DNA of 64,000 nucleotides from Echinococcus granulosus. Its lineage: Eukaryota > Platyhelminthes > Cestoda > Cyclophyllidea > Taeniidae. Below the pieces are notes generated by a model. That model was not told where the DNA came from, made no database searches, and saw only the letters and a program-made list of their open reading frames with translations. The stretch is taken from contig NW_020170383.1 of assembly GCF_000524195.1 (NCBI RefSeq), forward strand, positions 2,332,191-2,396,190, written 5' to 3'. Position numbers and translations under genes: made by a program. Positions 63,784 to 64,000 of this stretch are shown in pieces. The first letter of the stretch is position 1; every line of letters starts with the position of its first letter.

Positions 63784-64000
63784 TGTAGAGCCCGGAGACT
63801 TCTCCGAGGACGAAAGAAGAGATAACACTTACTGAATGCTTAAATTTGGCACATAGTAGGGCTTGGGGCTACTGGCATAGCCCAGAGGCCAGTTCACCCG
63901 GCGAAAGTACAAATAACCAAGGTAATACTGTAGCGTCCCGCGACTTCTCTGAAGACAAAAGAAGACATGATAGTCGGACAGAATATATGTATTCAACATG
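63784..64000 (-). repeat. Dispersed repeat, two tandem units cut by window end
   Basis: Read on the minus strand: one unit at 63912-63784 (TTGTACTTTCGCCGGGTGAA, GGCCTCTGGGCTATGCCAGT, CTTCTTTCGTCCTCGGAGAA, CTCTACA) and a second from the window end to 63929 (ATACATATATTCTGTCCGAC, TATCATGTCTTCTTTTGTCT, GGGACGCTACA). The two are 16 bases apart. Same family as 31471 and 39614. Could be a TRIM/LTR-like or satellite-derived element; no coding sequence seen. Confidence 0.7.

Noticed and set aside
1..64000. CRISPR arrays, bacterial operons, rRNA genes
   Set aside because: None present; spliced genes with long introns show this is animal nuclear DNA.

Overview
The window is nuclear DNA from an animal with intron-rich genes, AT-rich non-coding sequence and very short introns next to multi-kilobase ones. 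A phase-consistent 35-base intron, strongly diverged metazoan orthologues and the gene mix point to a flatworm (Platyhelminthes), probably a parasitic one such as a tapeworm. That placement is inference. Three runs of exactly 100 N are scaffold gaps. All exon models come from hand translation, GT/AG sites and codon-phase bookkeeping; no alignment or RNA evidence was available.

Layout, left to right. (1) Plus strand, before base 1 to 22608: the 3' part of a DLC1/STARD13-type gene, a Rho GTPase-activating protein with a C-terminal START lipid-binding domain; twelve exons join in one frame. (2) Minus strand, 26743 to 23629: a three-exon ANTP-class homeobox gene closest to Mox/Meox, tail-to-tail with the first gene. 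(3) 26.9-33.3 kb: no confident gene; a scaffold gap, a GC-rich island near 30.7 kb and a copy of a dispersed repeat. (4) Minus strand, 35773 to 33300: ribophorin I (RPN1), a subunit of the ER oligosaccharyltransferase, eight exons. (5) Minus strand, 47537 to 36614: a cationic amino acid transporter of the SLC7A/CAT family, eight exons, with another repeat copy in its largest intron. (6) 47.5-51.6 kb: no gene seen, one gap. (7) Minus strand, 60072 to 51614: an unrecognised nuclear-looking protein of about ten exons with a polyglutamine tract and a C-terminal U1/matrin-type zinc finger. (8) 60.1-64 kb: possible plus-strand micro-exons and a cluster of repeats, including two tandem repeat units at the right edge.

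The genes do not form an operon or pathway; this is an ordinary animal gene neighbourhood (signalling, transcription, secretory glycosylation, transport, nuclear). The most interesting unexplained items are the unrecognised zinc-finger gene, the dispersed repeat family with a conserved internal hairpin, a 25-base inverted-repeat element in an intron of the first gene, and a perfect hairpin in the 3' region of the homeobox gene.
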